DNA of 64,000 nt from CAVQMB01 sp963713445 (GTDB lineage: Bacteria; Pseudomonadota; Gammaproteobacteria; Competibacterales; Competibacteraceae): the NCBI GenBank assembly GCA_963713445.1, contig CAVQMB010000017.1:77044-141043 (forward strand). Direction: 5' to 3'. Made by a program: the position numbers and the translations under genes. Below are positions 7,884-17,209 of this stretch, one piece after another. The notes beneath the pieces were generated by a model. It made no database searches. It was given only the letters and a program-made list of their open reading frames with translations, and was not told the origin of the DNA. How positions within the stretch are numbered: the first letter of the stretch is position 1; each line of letters begins with the position of its first letter.

Positions 7884-9065
7884 ATGGCGCCTGACGTGAG
7901 GAGCGGTCAACCGGGTCCGGTAGTCGTCGTAGCAACTGATGAAAGCAGTTGCCATCTTCTGAGTCAAATCCTGTCGGTAGTGCCGGTTGCGGATGCCACT
8001 GGGGCCCTGGCGGTTCTCGAGGAGCGTCCCGTAAGTGCGGTGCTGTGCGATCTTGATGTCGCCGATGAGCGTGGCTTTGCGGCATTGTCCGCGATTCGTC
8101 GGCAGACCGATGAGATTCCCGTGATTGCTTTGTCCGATGGCGTGGCCGTCGACGCTGTGGTGCGCGCATTCCGGCTGGGAGCCAGTGATTTCCTCTTCAA
8201 ACCGTTGACCGAACAAGCGGTGCGGCGGACCCTTGGTGCGGCCCGCAAGGCCGCAGATCGGCGCAGCGGCGATCGCCGTCAGTTAGAGGACCTTGCCCGC
8301 AGTAATGCCGAATTGCGTGAGCGACTCGGACAACTGCGTGAAGACGAGGAGTCCGGCCGGCGGCTTCAGTTCCAATTGCTGCCGCACGATGGGCTGCAGA
8401 TCGGCCCTCTCAGATTTAACCGTCGCCTTTGTACGTCGCTGTATCTGAGCGGGGACTTCGTCGATTACTTTCGCATTGATGATGAACACACTGGATTCTA
8501 TGTTGCGGACGTGGCGGGCCATGGTGTGTCTCCTGCGATGGTTACCGTACTGCTCAAGTCATACATGAATCGCTATCTCGAGCTGCTGCATCAGGGCAAG
8601 AATCGCGGCATTCTCGAGCCCGGCCGGATTTTCGATCGGATTAATCACAATATGCTCAAGAGCGATATGGGCAAACATCTGACCATGTTCTATGGTGTGT
8701 TGAGTCACCGCGACAATCGCTTGTGCTGCTGTAATGCTGGCCAGTTCCCTTATCCGATTCTTTACGATGGCCGGGAAGCGCATTACCTGGAGGCCAAAGG
8801 CAAACCGCTGGGATTGTTCGATTTCGCGCAGTACCAAAGTGCCATGGTGACGCTTCCGGAGCGTTTCGTATTGGCCTTGTTTTCCGATGGAATCCTGGAA
8901 CTGCTGCCGCAGTCCAAATTATCAGCTAAACTGAACCATTTGCTGGGCATGTTCAGCAATCCACGGATTACCCTGCGTACGCTGTGTCGGCGCCTGGGTA
9001 TGGACAGTATCGGTGATGCGTTGCCTGATGACGTTACCGTGCTGCTCGTCAAGCGAGGCTTCTGA
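7884..9065 (+). CDS. response regulator with SpoIIE/PP2C-type phosphatase domain (HsbR-like)
   Basis: A 393-residue two-domain regulator. Residues ~10-125 are a CheY-like receiver: the acidic phosphoacceptor lies in VLCDLDVADERG, and the K of FLFKPLT is the conserved lysine. A short coiled-coil linker follows, then a SpoIIE-type Ser/Thr phosphatase domain (~170-393) with YVADVAGHGVSPAMVT, FYGVLSHRDNRLCCCNAGQ, ALFSDGILEL and DDVTVLLVK, the metal-binding aspartate motifs of the PP2C fold. The next gene encodes a STAS antagonist, so this is a partner-switching pair in which phosphorylation state of the STAS protein is controlled by this phosphatase, as in HsbR/HsbA of Pseudomonas. The matching anti-sigma factor is not in the window. 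Confidence 0.88.
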   Translation: MAPDVRSGQPGPVVVVATDESSCHLLSQILSVVPVADATGALAVLEERPVSAVLCDLDVADERGFAALSAIRRQTDEIPVIALSDGVAVDAVVRAFRLGASDFLFKPLTEQAVRRTLGAARKAADRRSGDRRQLEDLARSNAELRERLGQLREDEESGRRLQFQLLPHDGLQIGPLRFNRRLCTSLYLSGDFVDYFRIDDEHTGFYVADVAGHGVSPAMVTVLLKSYMNRYLELLHQGKNRGILEPGRIFDRINHNMLKSDMGKHLTMFYGVLSHRDNRLCCCNAGQFPYPILYDGREAHYLEAKGKPLGLFDFAQYQSAMVTLPERFVLALFSDGILELLPQSKLSAKLNHLLGMFSNPRITLRTLCRRLGMDSIGDALPDDVTVLLVKRGF

Positions 9066-9069
9066 TTAC

Positions 9070-9567
9070 ATGACTAGTGGTGCCATTTACTATGCCAAGC
9101 GGGACACCATCTACGTGGTGAAATTCGTAGGTGATATCCGCTGTACCATGAGCTGCGCTCTGGACGAGTTCCTCAACCGCCTGTTCGCACGTGGCGACTT
9201 TGACCGTATCGCCATCGACCTTACCGAAACCACGACCATTGATAGTACCAACCTGGGGCTGCTGGCCAAGGTTGCCAATTTCATGCATGGGCGGTTTCAT
9301 CGGAAACCTTTGTTGATTTCGACCAACGACGATGTCAATGCTGTGCTGGAGAGTATGGGGTTCGAGGATGTGTTCGAGATTTGTCAGTGCGATGGCAATT
9401 GTCATCTGGGCGACGCCGAGCTGCTGCAGATCGATGAACCCAGCAGAACCGCCATGGCGCGAACGATGCTGGATGCGCATCGAACCCTGAGTGACCTGAA
9501 CGACTACAATCGCCAGGAGTTTAAGAGCGTAATCGGCGCGCTGCGCAAACGTGCCGCCGGCGCATGA
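9070..9567 (+). CDS. STAS domain anti-sigma factor antagonist (HsbA-like)
   Basis: A 165-residue protein with an N-terminal STAS domain: VGDIRCTMSCALDEFL and IAIDLTETTTIDSTNLGLLAKV, in which the TTTIDSTNLG serine/threonine site is where antagonists of this group are phosphorylated. The C-terminal ~60 residues extend beyond a minimal STAS domain, as in HsbA. It follows the phosphatase gene by four bases and is probably its substrate. ATG 9070 is chosen because the STAS fold begins directly after it; a longer frame from 9013 overlaps the upstream gene. Confidence 0.87.
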   Translation: MTSGAIYYAKRDTIYVVKFVGDIRCTMSCALDEFLNRLFARGDFDRIAIDLTETTTIDSTNLGLLAKVANFMHGRFHRKPLLISTNDDVNAVLESMGFEDVFEICQCDGNCHLGDAELLQIDEPSRTAMARTMLDAHRTLSDLNDYNRQEFKSVIGALRKRAAGA

Positions 9568-9603
9568 GCAGGCCAGGGCGCCTTGGCGGAAGAAGGTTTC
9601 GAA

Positions 9604-10089
9604 TCAATCGCTGATCGTTACCCGGTCGCCCACCGCTACCCGCGCGAACAGGCCGATCACATCGGCATTGGCCATACGGATGCAGCCATGCGACAAGGGC
9701 ACACCCAACGGTAATTCCTCCGGGCAACCGTGTATGTAGATGTAGCGGCCCATGGTGTCTCGTTCACCGCCGCGGTTGAAGCCGGGTTCCAGACCCTCGA
9801 GCCAAAGGATGCGGGTGAGGATCCAATCCCGTTCGGGATAACGGGAGCCCAATACCGGACTGTAGCGCTCGCCGGTTGGTCGCCGCCCGACGAACACTGT
9901 GCCGAGTGGTTGACCGGCACCTATTTTGCTGTGGATTCGGTGATGGCCACGGGGCGTACAGTAACTGCCGTCGCGCTCGCCCGGCCCATTGCGAGCGGTT
10001 GACACTGGATAATCCAACACCGCTTCGCCGTTGACCAGCAGCCGCAGGCGCTGGTCCTTCAGACGGATGCGCAAGACCCGGGTTACCAC
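9604..10089 (-). CDS. L,D-transpeptidase family protein (YkuD domain)
   Basis: A 161-residue YkuD-fold protein. The catalytic motif IHGCPEELPLGVPLSHGCIRM contains the His of the first part and the SHGCIRM cysteine nucleophile. The N-terminal strand block LRLLVNGEAVLDYPVSTARNG is the usual start of the domain. I see no signal peptide, which is common in this short gammaproteobacterial group; export or an intracellular role is therefore uncertain. Members make 3-3 crosslinks or modify peptidoglycan. Its start overlaps the stop of the CYTH gene by a few bases. Confidence 0.87.
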   Translation of the reverse strand: MVTRVLRIRLKDQRLRLLVNGEAVLDYPVSTARNGPGERDGSYCTPRGHHRIHSKIGAGQPLGTVFVGRRPTGERYSPVLGSRYPERDWILTRILWLEGLEPGFNRGGERDTMGRYIYIHGCPEELPLGVPLSHGCIRMANADVIGLFARVAVGDRVTISD

Positions 10090-10550
10090 TGCCGATAGGG
10101 GTGGCGGGCCAGGTTGGCGTTGAGGTAGCGTGGGTCGCGAGAGACTTCACGACCAATCCAGGTCGGCAATTCCAGCTCTTCGTCGGGATCGGTGAGCTCG
10201 ACTTCGGCCACCGTTAAGCCCATATTGTCGCCTTCGAAGACGTCGATTTCCCAAGTGTGTCCGGCGTGATTCAGCCAGTGCCGGGTCTTCTCGATCAGTG
10301 GACGCCGACACAGATTGGTCAGCATCTGTTCGGCGTCCTGCAGTGGAATCGCGTATTCGTATTCGACTCGAGTGAGGCCATGGCTTGGCCCCTTGATGGT
10401 CAGCCAGGCTTCATTGCCGGCTGTGCGTATCCGCACCGAGAGTCCGGTGTCGTTAAGCAGGTAACCCTGTCGGATCCGGGCCGAGCGGAACGTGTGTCCG
10501 TGCCAGCCGGTATCCCGCAGCAGGAATTTGCGCTCGATTTCGACAGCCAC
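10083..10550 (-). CDS. CYTH domain protein, probable inorganic triphosphatase
   Basis: A 155-residue single-domain triphosphate tunnel metalloenzyme. The opening MAVEIERKFLL carries the ExExK signature, followed by IRQGYLL, LSVRIR, LTIKG, RVEYEYAI, WEIDVFEG and VAEVEL, the alternating charged strands of the CYTH tunnel. Single-domain bacterial members usually hydrolyse inorganic triphosphate; some are class IV adenylate cyclases, which cannot be excluded. The start codon touches the stop of ilvD, and the 3' end overlaps the L,D-transpeptidase gene, so the three look like one transcription unit. Confidence 0.87.
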   Translation of the reverse strand: MAVEIERKFLLRDTGWHGHTFRSARIRQGYLLNDTGLSVRIRTAGNEAWLTIKGPSHGLTRVEYEYAIPLQDAEQMLTNLCRRPLIEKTRHWLNHAGHTWEIDVFEGDNMGLTVAEVELTDPDEELELPTWIGREVSRDPRYLNANLARHPYRQW

Positions 10551-12238
10551 TATTCGTCAGTCACGCAGCCTTCCGAGGCACTTTTGACCGTCTTGATATA
10601 CTTCAGCAAGGTGCCGCGTTCGGCGTTGTAGGCCGGCATCGTCCACTGGGTCCGGCGCCGATCCAACTCGGCTGCGCTGAGATCCACGCTAAGTGTGTTG
10701 TTGACGGCGTCGATGGTAATGCGGTCGCCATCCTGAATCAGCGCGATGGGGCCGCCCTCCTGGGCCTCTGGCACCATGTGTCCGATGATGAAACCGTGCG
10801 AACCGCCGGAAAAGCGACCGTCGGTCAGCATGGCGACATCCTTGCCTAAGCCGGCACCCATGATGGCCGATGTGCAGGTCAGCATTTCCGGCATGCCGGG
10901 GCCTCCCTTGGGGCCCTCATAGCGGATTACGACGACGTCCCCTTTCTGGATCCGGCCCTGTTCGAGCGCGGCCAGCATGGCCTCTTCCTGGTCGAACACG
11001 CGTGCCGGCCCGCTGAAGTTGAGTCCTTCCTTGCCGGTGATTTTAGCAACCGAACCGCCGGGTGCCAGGTTACCCTTGAGGATGCGTATGTGGCCAGTTT
11101 CCTTGATCGGATCGGCCAGCGGCCGGACGATCTCCTGGCCTCCAGCCAGGCCCGGCAGGTCGGCCAGGTTCTCGGCCACCGTGCGGCCGGTAACCGTCAT
11201 ACAGTCACCATGCACGAAACCGTTTTCCAGCAGGTACTTCATAACGGCCGGGATGCCGCCGATATGGTGCAGGTCTTCCATTACGTAGCGGCCGCTGGGT
11301 TTGAAGTCAGCCAGCAGTGGCACTTTGTCGCTAAAGCTCTGGAAGTCGTCGATGGTGAGCGCAACGTCGACCGACCGGGCCATGGCGATCAGGTGAAGCA
11401 CCGCATTGGTCGAGCCGCCCAGCGCCAGCACCAGGGTAATCGCATTTTCGAAGGCTTCCCGGGTCATGATGTCACGCGGTTTGAGGTCACGCTCCAGCAG
11501 CAGCCTCACGGCTTCGCCGGCCCGCTGACATTCCTCCAGCTTGCCTGCTTCGGTCGCCGGGGTCGATGAGCTGAAAGGCAGACTCATGCCCATGGCCTCG
11601 ATCGCCGAAGCCATGGTATTCGCCGTGTACATGCCACCGCAGGCACCTGCCCCGGGGCAGGCGTGGTGAACGATATCGTCCCGTTCGGCTTCGCTGATGG
11701 TGTGAGCCAGGTACTGGCCATAGCTCTGGAACGCCGAGACGATGTCCAGTGGTTGTTTCACTTGCGTGCCGCAACCGGGCCGGATAGTGCCACCATAAAC
11801 CATCAATGACGGCCGATTGACCCGGCCCATGGCGATCAAGCAACCGGGCATGTTCTTGTCGCAACCGGGAATGGTGATCAAGCCGTCGTACCACTGGCCG
11901 CCCATCACCGTCTCGATGGAGTCGGCGATCAGGTCACGCGATTGCAGCGAAAAGCTCATACCGCGGGTACCCATCGACATGCCATCGGATACGCCCACCG
12001 TATTGAACCGCATGCCGACCATACCGGCTGCTCTGACGCCTTCACGCACCCGGGTTGCGAGATCGAGCAGGTGCATGTTGCAGGGATTGCCGTCGTACCA
12101 GACGCTGGCAATACCGACCTGGGCCTTGTTCATGTCCTCGTCGGTAAGGCCGGTGGCGTAAAGCATGGCCTGCGATCCACCCTGGGACTTGGGTTGGGTG
12201 ATGGCGGCACTGATGCGGTTGAGGGGCTTGTCACTCAT
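10550..12238 (-). CDS. ilvD: dihydroxy-acid dehydratase
   Basis: A 562-residue IlvD. It dehydrates 2,3-dihydroxy-isovalerate and its methyl homologue to the 2-keto acids of valine and isoleucine synthesis. Cluster-ligand cysteines are visible in PGCDKNMPGC and CPGAGACGGMYTANTM, and the C-terminal GRFSGGSHGFIIGH motif is intact. Family length is 555-620 residues, so the gene is complete. No other branched-chain amino acid gene lies nearby. Confidence 0.96.
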   Translation of the reverse strand: MSDKPLNRISAAITQPKSQGGSQAMLYATGLTDEDMNKAQVGIASVWYDGNPCNMHLLDLATRVREGVRAAGMVGMRFNTVGVSDGMSMGTRGMSFSLQSRDLIADSIETVMGGQWYDGLITIPGCDKNMPGCLIAMGRVNRPSLMVYGGTIRPGCGTQVKQPLDIVSAFQSYGQYLAHTISEAERDDIVHHACPGAGACGGMYTANTMASAIEAMGMSLPFSSSTPATEAGKLEECQRAGEAVRLLLERDLKPRDIMTREAFENAITLVLALGGSTNAVLHLIAMARSVDVALTIDDFQSFSDKVPLLADFKPSGRYVMEDLHHIGGIPAVMKYLLENGFVHGDCMTVTGRTVAENLADLPGLAGGQEIVRPLADPIKETGHIRILKGNLAPGGSVAKITGKEGLNFSGPARVFDQEEAMLAALEQGRIQKGDVVVIRYEGPKGGPGMPEMLTCTSAIMGAGLGKDVAMLTDGRFSGGSHGFIIGHMVPEAQEGGPIALIQDGDRITIDAVNNTLSVDLSAAELDRRRTQWTMPAYNAERGTLLKYIKTVKSASEGCVTDE

Positions 12239-12328
12239 GATTGTCGGTTCGGCGTTGCGTTCTTGAAGGCAATCTCTAAGCGTAGCGGATTGGCCTGGGA
12301 TTGGGAATAGTGGTCGACCGCCAGCGGG

Positions 12329-13081
12329 TCAGCTTGCGTAGTCCGGCTGGTCTCTTTCCAATATCCGCAGCAGTGCAGCAAAGTGGCGCTCGGCGACCCT
12401 GGGGAACTCTTCCTGCAACTGATTGGCGGTCTTCTTGATGACATTGTCTGACAGCCGTCGCAATGGTTGGCCGGTTGAGCGGGCCAGCACCTGGGCCTGG
12501 CAGGCCCGCTCCAGATAATAAAGATCATTGAACGCCTGGCGCAGGTTAGGTCCGGTAACCGTTACGCCATGGCTGGCCATGAACAACACATTGGCTGAAC
12601 CGAGCCGCCCGGCGATCCGGTCGCCTTCCTCAGCGTCCAGGGCCAGTCCGGCGTAGGTGTCGTCGTAGGCGATGCGATCATGAAAAGCTAGCGCGTTCTG
12701 CTCGCACATCGCCAATCGGCCGTCCTCAAGCAGCGTCAGAGCGGTGGCATAGGGCATATGCGTGTGCAGGACTGCGGTCGCGTGCGGGGCCTGATGATGG
12801 ATCCGGCTATGAATGAAGAAGGCCGTGGCCTCGACCTCGTTATCACCTTCGAGAACGTCACCGTTGGCGTTGCATAACACCAGACTGGATGCGGTGATCT
12901 CCGACCAGTGCCAGCCATAAGGGTTGATCAGAAAACGATTGCCGTGCACCACGCCATCGCTGTCGGCCACCGCCAGCGAGAAATGGTTGCAGACCCCCTC
13001 CGTGTAACCAAGCCGGTCGGCCCAGCGCAGAGCCGCGGCCAGCTCTACGCGATCCTGCCAGCACGACAACGTAGTGTTCAT
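12329..13081 (-). CDS. class II aldolase/adducin family protein
   Basis: A 250-residue class II aldolase fold. The metal-binding histidines are visible in VLHTHMPYATAL and later in MASHGVTVTG, and the N-terminal block ALRWADRLGYTEGVCNHFSLAV is typical. The specific substrate (sugar phosphate, methylthioribulose phosphate or other) cannot be read from sequence; the wider adducin-like family also contains non-aldolases. The Gly/His context with HGNRFLINPYG resembles short-chain members of uncharacterised function. It precedes ilvD in the same direction with a gap of about 90 bases. Confidence 0.82.
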   Translation of the reverse strand: MNTTLSCWQDRVELAAALRWADRLGYTEGVCNHFSLAVADSDGVVHGNRFLINPYGWHWSEITASSLVLCNANGDVLEGDNEVEATAFFIHSRIHHQAPHATAVLHTHMPYATALTLLEDGRLAMCEQNALAFHDRIAYDDTYAGLALDAEEGDRIAGRLGSANVLFMASHGVTVTGPNLRQAFNDLYYLERACQAQVLARSTGQPLRRLSDNVIKKTANQLQEEFPRVAERHFAALLRILERDQPDYAS

Positions 13082-13252
13082 AGTGTTTTAATCTCCCGAA
13101 TTCATTGCATTTGCCGACGTCAGGTAACGACACATTAGCGTTCGAAACGACGGTGATCTAAGAGCACATTGTAGCCAAACTGTCCGACTCGGCGGTGACA
13201 TTGCGGGGTAAGGGCGGTGACTTCGTCCTGTTGTAAAGACGTGGTGCAAGCA

Positions 13253-14941
13253 TCATGGTGGCGGGTCTGCGCGATGCGTTCGGTTCAGTAGCGCTGCAAC
13301 GACGCGGTCGAGCAGCGGCCATTGCAAGGGCAAGCGCAGATCGTTCCAGCGTGTCGAGGTCAGGAACGGGTTACGGAAGGGGTCCCGGTCGATGGCGTAG
13401 TGGGCGAGCAGCGCTTTGACCGTGGTAGCGTCTGGGAGCGGCGGTGGCCGGCTGCTCCGGAAACTGGCGAACGGTGTGTAGACAACGCGCCAGTCGCGAT
13501 CTCTGGCGGCCAGGCACAAGGCCGCCCACCAAGCCATTGGCGGCAGTGGGCTGGTGCCCAGCAGCGCCGCCAGCTTGGGACCGGTCATGGCTAACGCGCC
13601 TGGGGCCAGCGCCAGGCAGTCGCGTAGCCGGCAGGCGGCCGGCGTTCGGTGCAGCGCGCGCCGGGCGAAATCGGCGCGCAGGTATTGGCCTGGAGCCAGG
13701 CTGAGTCCAGCGTGCAGGATGCGGCCGTTTGGTGTCAGCAGGCGGCCGCCGACCACGCCCACGTCGCTACGCCGGCACCAGCCGATCAGTTCGCCGAGCG
13801 CCGAGCTCCAGTCCCTGCTCTCGAGGTCATCGGTTAGCCAGACGACCGCATCGAAACGGGCGACCTTATGCTCCCCCAGTGCGGCTATCCCCCCGGTCGG
13901 GGGCTTGATCCGGGTTGCCTCGCAACCGTCCGGCAGATTCGGCGGCTCGACGTTGGCAACCAGTAGCACGCGTAGCCGACTTGGCAACTGGAAGCGTATC
14001 CGATAGTTGCCGGCGCCGCTTGCGCGGTCGTCAACGACACAGCCCTGCTCGCCACGTCGTGCCAGATGGGCGCGCAGGGCGTGGCGGCCGCTTTGATAGA
14101 TGTGTGGCTTGAGGGCCCCACCGGCCATTGAGGTAGAGCCCTGCCGCCAGCTGTAGAGAATGCCCGGAACGTGCACGGGTCGTGTGCCGTCATCGACCAG
14201 CCGCAGCAACAGATCATAGTCCTGCGAGCCGTCAAAGCGGCTGCGCAGGCCGCCAGCCTCCTGCCACAGCTCGGAGTGAATGCACAACGGGTGCAGGATA
14301 TAGTTGCACATCTCCAGCAGCGATGGCGAGAACGCCGGCTTGAAGTCGTGCAATTCGCGCAGGCCGGTTGAGGTGAGCCGGTCTTCGTCGGCATACAGCA
14401 GACGGGCGTCCGGTCTCTGCGCTATGGCCCGGGCGAATGTGGCCAGAGTATCTGGATAGAAGGTGTCGTCGTGATCGAGCAGCACCAGATACTGTCCGCG
14501 TGCGGCGCGTGCGGCGCGATTGGTACTGGCGGCGATACCGGCATTGGCCGTGTTGTGCAACAGCGTGATTCGGGGCTCGCCAGCAGTGCAATCGGCGAGC
14601 ACCGTCAGGGTCGCCGGTGTGGTGGAGGCATCATCGACGATAATCAGCTCCCAGGCGCCGAAAGTCTGGTTGCGGACCGAATCGATAGCTTCGCGGAGCC
14701 AGTCGGCGCGGGTATTGTGGACAGGTGTCAGCACGCTGAACAGCGGTTCCCGCGAACGTGGCGGTGCGGCCGCTTGGTTTACCAGCGGCCGCTTGTGACG
14801 TAGCAGCCAGAGCAAATAGTTGGGGTCGCTGCTGGCGAGCCAATACAAGGCGCGGTTGTGGGGCGCGCAATACCGGGCCGCCCGTGCGCTCAGCCCGAGC
14901 AGTTCAGAGGGCAGTGCCGCGATAGAACGTTTCCAGCTCAT
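13253..14941 (-). CDS. family 2 glycosyltransferase, large
   Basis: A 562-residue protein. Residues ~68-270 form a GT-A domain: FSVLTPVHNTRADWLREAID, ELIIVDDAS, YLVLLDHDDTFYPD (metal-binding acidic motif) and LLYADEDRL. A divergent second half (~300-562) resembles the second module of long GT2 proteins such as rhamnan/O-antigen transferases, with WWAALCLAARDRDWRVVYTP near the end. It probably transfers sugars to a surface polysaccharide at the cytoplasmic face. It is the last gene of the leftward glf-GT2-GT4-GT2 run and starts within the 3' end of the GT4 gene. Confidence 0.85.
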   Translation of the reverse strand: MSWKRSIAALPSELLGLSARAARYCAPHNRALYWLASSDPNYLLWLLRHKRPLVNQAAAPPRSREPLFSVLTPVHNTRADWLREAIDSVRNQTFGAWELIIVDDASTTPATLTVLADCTAGEPRITLLHNTANAGIAASTNRAARAARGQYLVLLDHDDTFYPDTLATFARAIAQRPDARLLYADEDRLTSTGLRELHDFKPAFSPSLLEMCNYILHPLCIHSELWQEAGGLRSRFDGSQDYDLLLRLVDDGTRPVHVPGILYSWRQGSTSMAGGALKPHIYQSGRHALRAHLARRGEQGCVVDDRASGAGNYRIRFQLPSRLRVLLVANVEPPNLPDGCEATRIKPPTGGIAALGEHKVARFDAVVWLTDDLESRDWSSALGELIGWCRRSDVGVVGGRLLTPNGRILHAGLSLAPGQYLRADFARRALHRTPAACRLRDCLALAPGALAMTGPKLAALLGTSPLPPMAWWAALCLAARDRDWRVVYTPFASFRSSRPPPLPDATTVKALLAHYAIDRDPFRNPFLTSTRWNDLRLPLQWPLLDRVVAALLNRTHRADPPP

Positions 14942-16322
14942 CGGCGTGCGCAGATAACGTCTTCAGTGGTTGTATGCCTGCCTGCAGCTGGGCCGTGAGG
15001 TCGGCACTGTTCAGTGCCTGGCGCAGCTTGCTGATCAGATCGACAGCGTCGCCGGGATTGAACAGCAAACCGTTGCTGCCGTGCCGGACAAAATCGGGGA
15101 TACCGCCGATGTGGGCACCCAGCACCGGCACTTTGAAGGCGAGCAGCTCGAATACGACCTGCGGGGCATTATCCCACCAGATCGGCGGAACCACTCCGAG
15201 GTGCTTTCCGGCCAGCAGCGCCGGCAATTCCTCGTGACGATAGCCATCCCGCACTTGCAGCCCCGCGAGTCGGGCGTGCAGTGGTGCAATTTGGGTGTCA
15301 AGCGCACCGATTCCGCGGGCATAGAGATGCAGCCGCAGCCGGCGGAGCTCGCTGTCGGCCATGCTGTTGAGCGCAGACAGCAACACCGGCAAACCCTTGT
15401 GCTGGTCGGCGCTGCCCAGAAAAACCAGCTCCAGCGGTTCAGCCGAATTGCTGCGCGTAGCTGCCGGCCGCGCCAGCCGAGGCCCTTGTTCGGCCACCGC
15501 GGTGCCGATATGGTTGACCACGACGCGCGCAGGGTCCAGCCCGAGCTCACAGTAGACGGATTTGACCCAGCTGGATACCGCCAGCAGCCTATGACAATGC
15601 CCTAGCGCCTCCAGCATGCCGTCGCGGCGCTGCCGATAGGCCGCGGCCGGGGCGGCACCAGGCAACGGCCCCGGGCCGCTATCGGCGGTTTGGCGCCGTA
15701 CCGCGCGGCGCCGCGCACGGCGTGCGAGCAGGGCGCTCCCGGGACGCTGCCGCAGATAGAACAGGACCCGGCGCCGGAGCCGCTCGTGCGCCGGACCGGG
15801 CGGTATCGGACGCAGGCAGTCGCGGCAGCGGTTGCCGTCGGCGAAGTCGGTGCAGGGCTGGCGATTGCGGTAGAGCAGATTGATCTGATTGCATATCGGG
15901 TGATAGTTGTGCAGCGAGTACAGCACTCGGGCGTCGCTGGTGACAGCCCGCTCGATGCACCGTGCCGCCCAGCCCTCGATGTTGTGAAAATGCACGATGT
16001 CCGGCGCGATATGCTGCAGACGCTGCTGGAACAGACTAAGGCTGCGGTCATCGTCCAGATCCTGCAATGGATGCCGAAAGTTGAAGAATCCCGGTGCCAG
16101 CAGTGGCCCGTTGATCAGCTCATGACACTGGATTCCATCGCTGATGCGTTGTTGCCAGTGTGGACGCAGCCGCAGATCGTAACTGTAGCCGGCATTGATC
16201 GCATGCAGTTCGTGGCCACGTGCAGCCAGCTGTCGGGCCATGGCCTGGACATAGCCGCCGACCCCGCTGCCGGCCTCGCTGCCACGCCAGAGTGGCGCCC
16301 AGTTGACGTAAAGGATTTTCAT
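14904..16322 (-). CDS. family 4 glycosyltransferase
   Basis: A 472-residue GT-B enzyme. The start MKILYVNWAPLWRGSEAGSG is a typical GT4 N-terminus with a nucleotide-sugar-binding glycine loop, VHFHNIEG and YSLHNYHPICNQINL are the N-terminal domain, and LELVFLGSADQHKGLP with PPIWWDNAPQVVFELLAFKVP (donor-binding E-x7-E region) mark the C-terminal domain. A Cys-containing stretch CTDFADGNRCRDCLR recalls a small metal site seen in some GT4 proteins. ATG 16322 overlaps the upstream gene's stop in an ATGA junction, so the longer frame from 16364 is rejected. Confidence 0.87.
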   Translation of the reverse strand: MKILYVNWAPLWRGSEAGSGVGGYVQAMARQLAARGHELHAINAGYSYDLRLRPHWQQRISDGIQCHELINGPLLAPGFFNFRHPLQDLDDDRSLSLFQQRLQHIAPDIVHFHNIEGWAARCIERAVTSDARVLYSLHNYHPICNQINLLYRNRQPCTDFADGNRCRDCLRPIPPGPAHERLRRRVLFYLRQRPGSALLARRARRRAVRRQTADSGPGPLPGAAPAAAYRQRRDGMLEALGHCHRLLAVSSWVKSVYCELGLDPARVVVNHIGTAVAEQGPRLARPAATRSNSAEPLELVFLGSADQHKGLPVLLSALNSMADSELRRLRLHLYARGIGALDTQIAPLHARLAGLQVRDGYRHEELPALLAGKHLGVVPPIWWDNAPQVVFELLAFKVPVLGAHIGGIPDFVRHGSNGLLFNPGDAVDLISKLRQALNSADLTAQLQAGIQPLKTLSAHADELETFYRGTAL

Positions 16323-17209
16323 ATACGCCCGGTGAGCCGATGCCAGAGACTGTTCTGACGCCACAATGGCATGAATTCACGCCACAGCTCGGCCGGCAGT
16401 GGCTGGTGCGGTAGCGGCTGCCGCAGACCTTCGCGCAGGCCGCTTAACCAGGCCCGCAGCTGGCACAGCCGGACGGCCTGAAACAGGCCGATGGCGGCGC
16501 GCGAGGCAATCAGATAAGTAGCCTGTGGATAACGCGCGTAGCGGCGCAGCAGCCAAAGCGTATTGCGCGTTGGGAAATACACCCGGCGCCAGTTGGCACG
16601 GCCTTGGCCGGCGGTGCGGTGAGTGACCCGGCACGCTGGCTCATAGTGGATGCGAAAGCCCGCCAGCCGCACCCGGATCGCCACATCCAGCTCGTTCTGG
16701 TAAAGAAAGAATTCAGCAGGATACCAGCCGATGCGTCTAAACAGGTCGCGGCGAATGGCGAATCCGCAACCCACGAAAGCCATGCTGGGACCGGATTGGT
16801 CGAGCCGTGGCAGGTGCCAGCTCCAGACCCGTTGGCCGTAGCGGTCATCGATCCGGCAGGCGATGGCGCCGAGCCCGGGGTCGGCATCGAGCAGTGCGAT
16901 CAGCCGGGTCAGAGTGGCGCTATCGGCGGGAGTCGAATCGTCATCCAGCACCAGAATGTAATCCCCGCGGGCCCGTTCGAAACCATCGTTATAGCCGGCG
17001 ATACCTCCATTGCCGGGGCGTAGCAGCGGTAGTAAAAAATCGTTTTGGGCTTCGAGCCACGCTGCACTACCGTCGCTCGAGCCGTTGTCAACGGCGATCA
17101 CCTCGCAGTCGTTGCGCCCGACCAGCAGTTGACGGAGTTGGGTGACACTGTGCTGCGTTTCAGCCAGCCGGTTGAAGTTCAGAGTGACGATGCTGAGGCG
17201 AATGGTCAT
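16319..17209 (-). CDS. family 2 glycosyltransferase (rhamnosyl/galactofuranosyl-type)
   Basis: A 296-residue GT-A enzyme. LSIVTLNFNR at the start, VIAVDNGSSDGSAAWL, LLRPGNGGIAGYNDGF and YILVLDDDSTP (DxD-type metal motif) are the canonical elements, and GWYPAEFFLYQNELDVAIRV is the acceptor-side W/ED region. The layout (GT2 directly after glf) is reminiscent of galactofuranosyltransferases such as GlfT-like enzymes, but the substrate is inferred only from context. Its ATG overlaps the stop of glf in an ATGA junction; a longer frame from 17230 is rejected for that reason. Confidence 0.87.
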   Translation of the reverse strand: MTIRLSIVTLNFNRLAETQHSVTQLRQLLVGRNDCEVIAVDNGSSDGSAAWLEAQNDFLLPLLRPGNGGIAGYNDGFERARGDYILVLDDDSTPADSATLTRLIALLDADPGLGAIACRIDDRYGQRVWSWHLPRLDQSGPSMAFVGCGFAIRRDLFRRIGWYPAEFFLYQNELDVAIRVRLAGFRIHYEPACRVTHRTAGQGRANWRRVYFPTRNTLWLLRRYARYPQATYLIASRAAIGLFQAVRLCQLRAWLSGLREGLRQPLPHQPLPAELWREFMPLWRQNSLWHRLTGRI

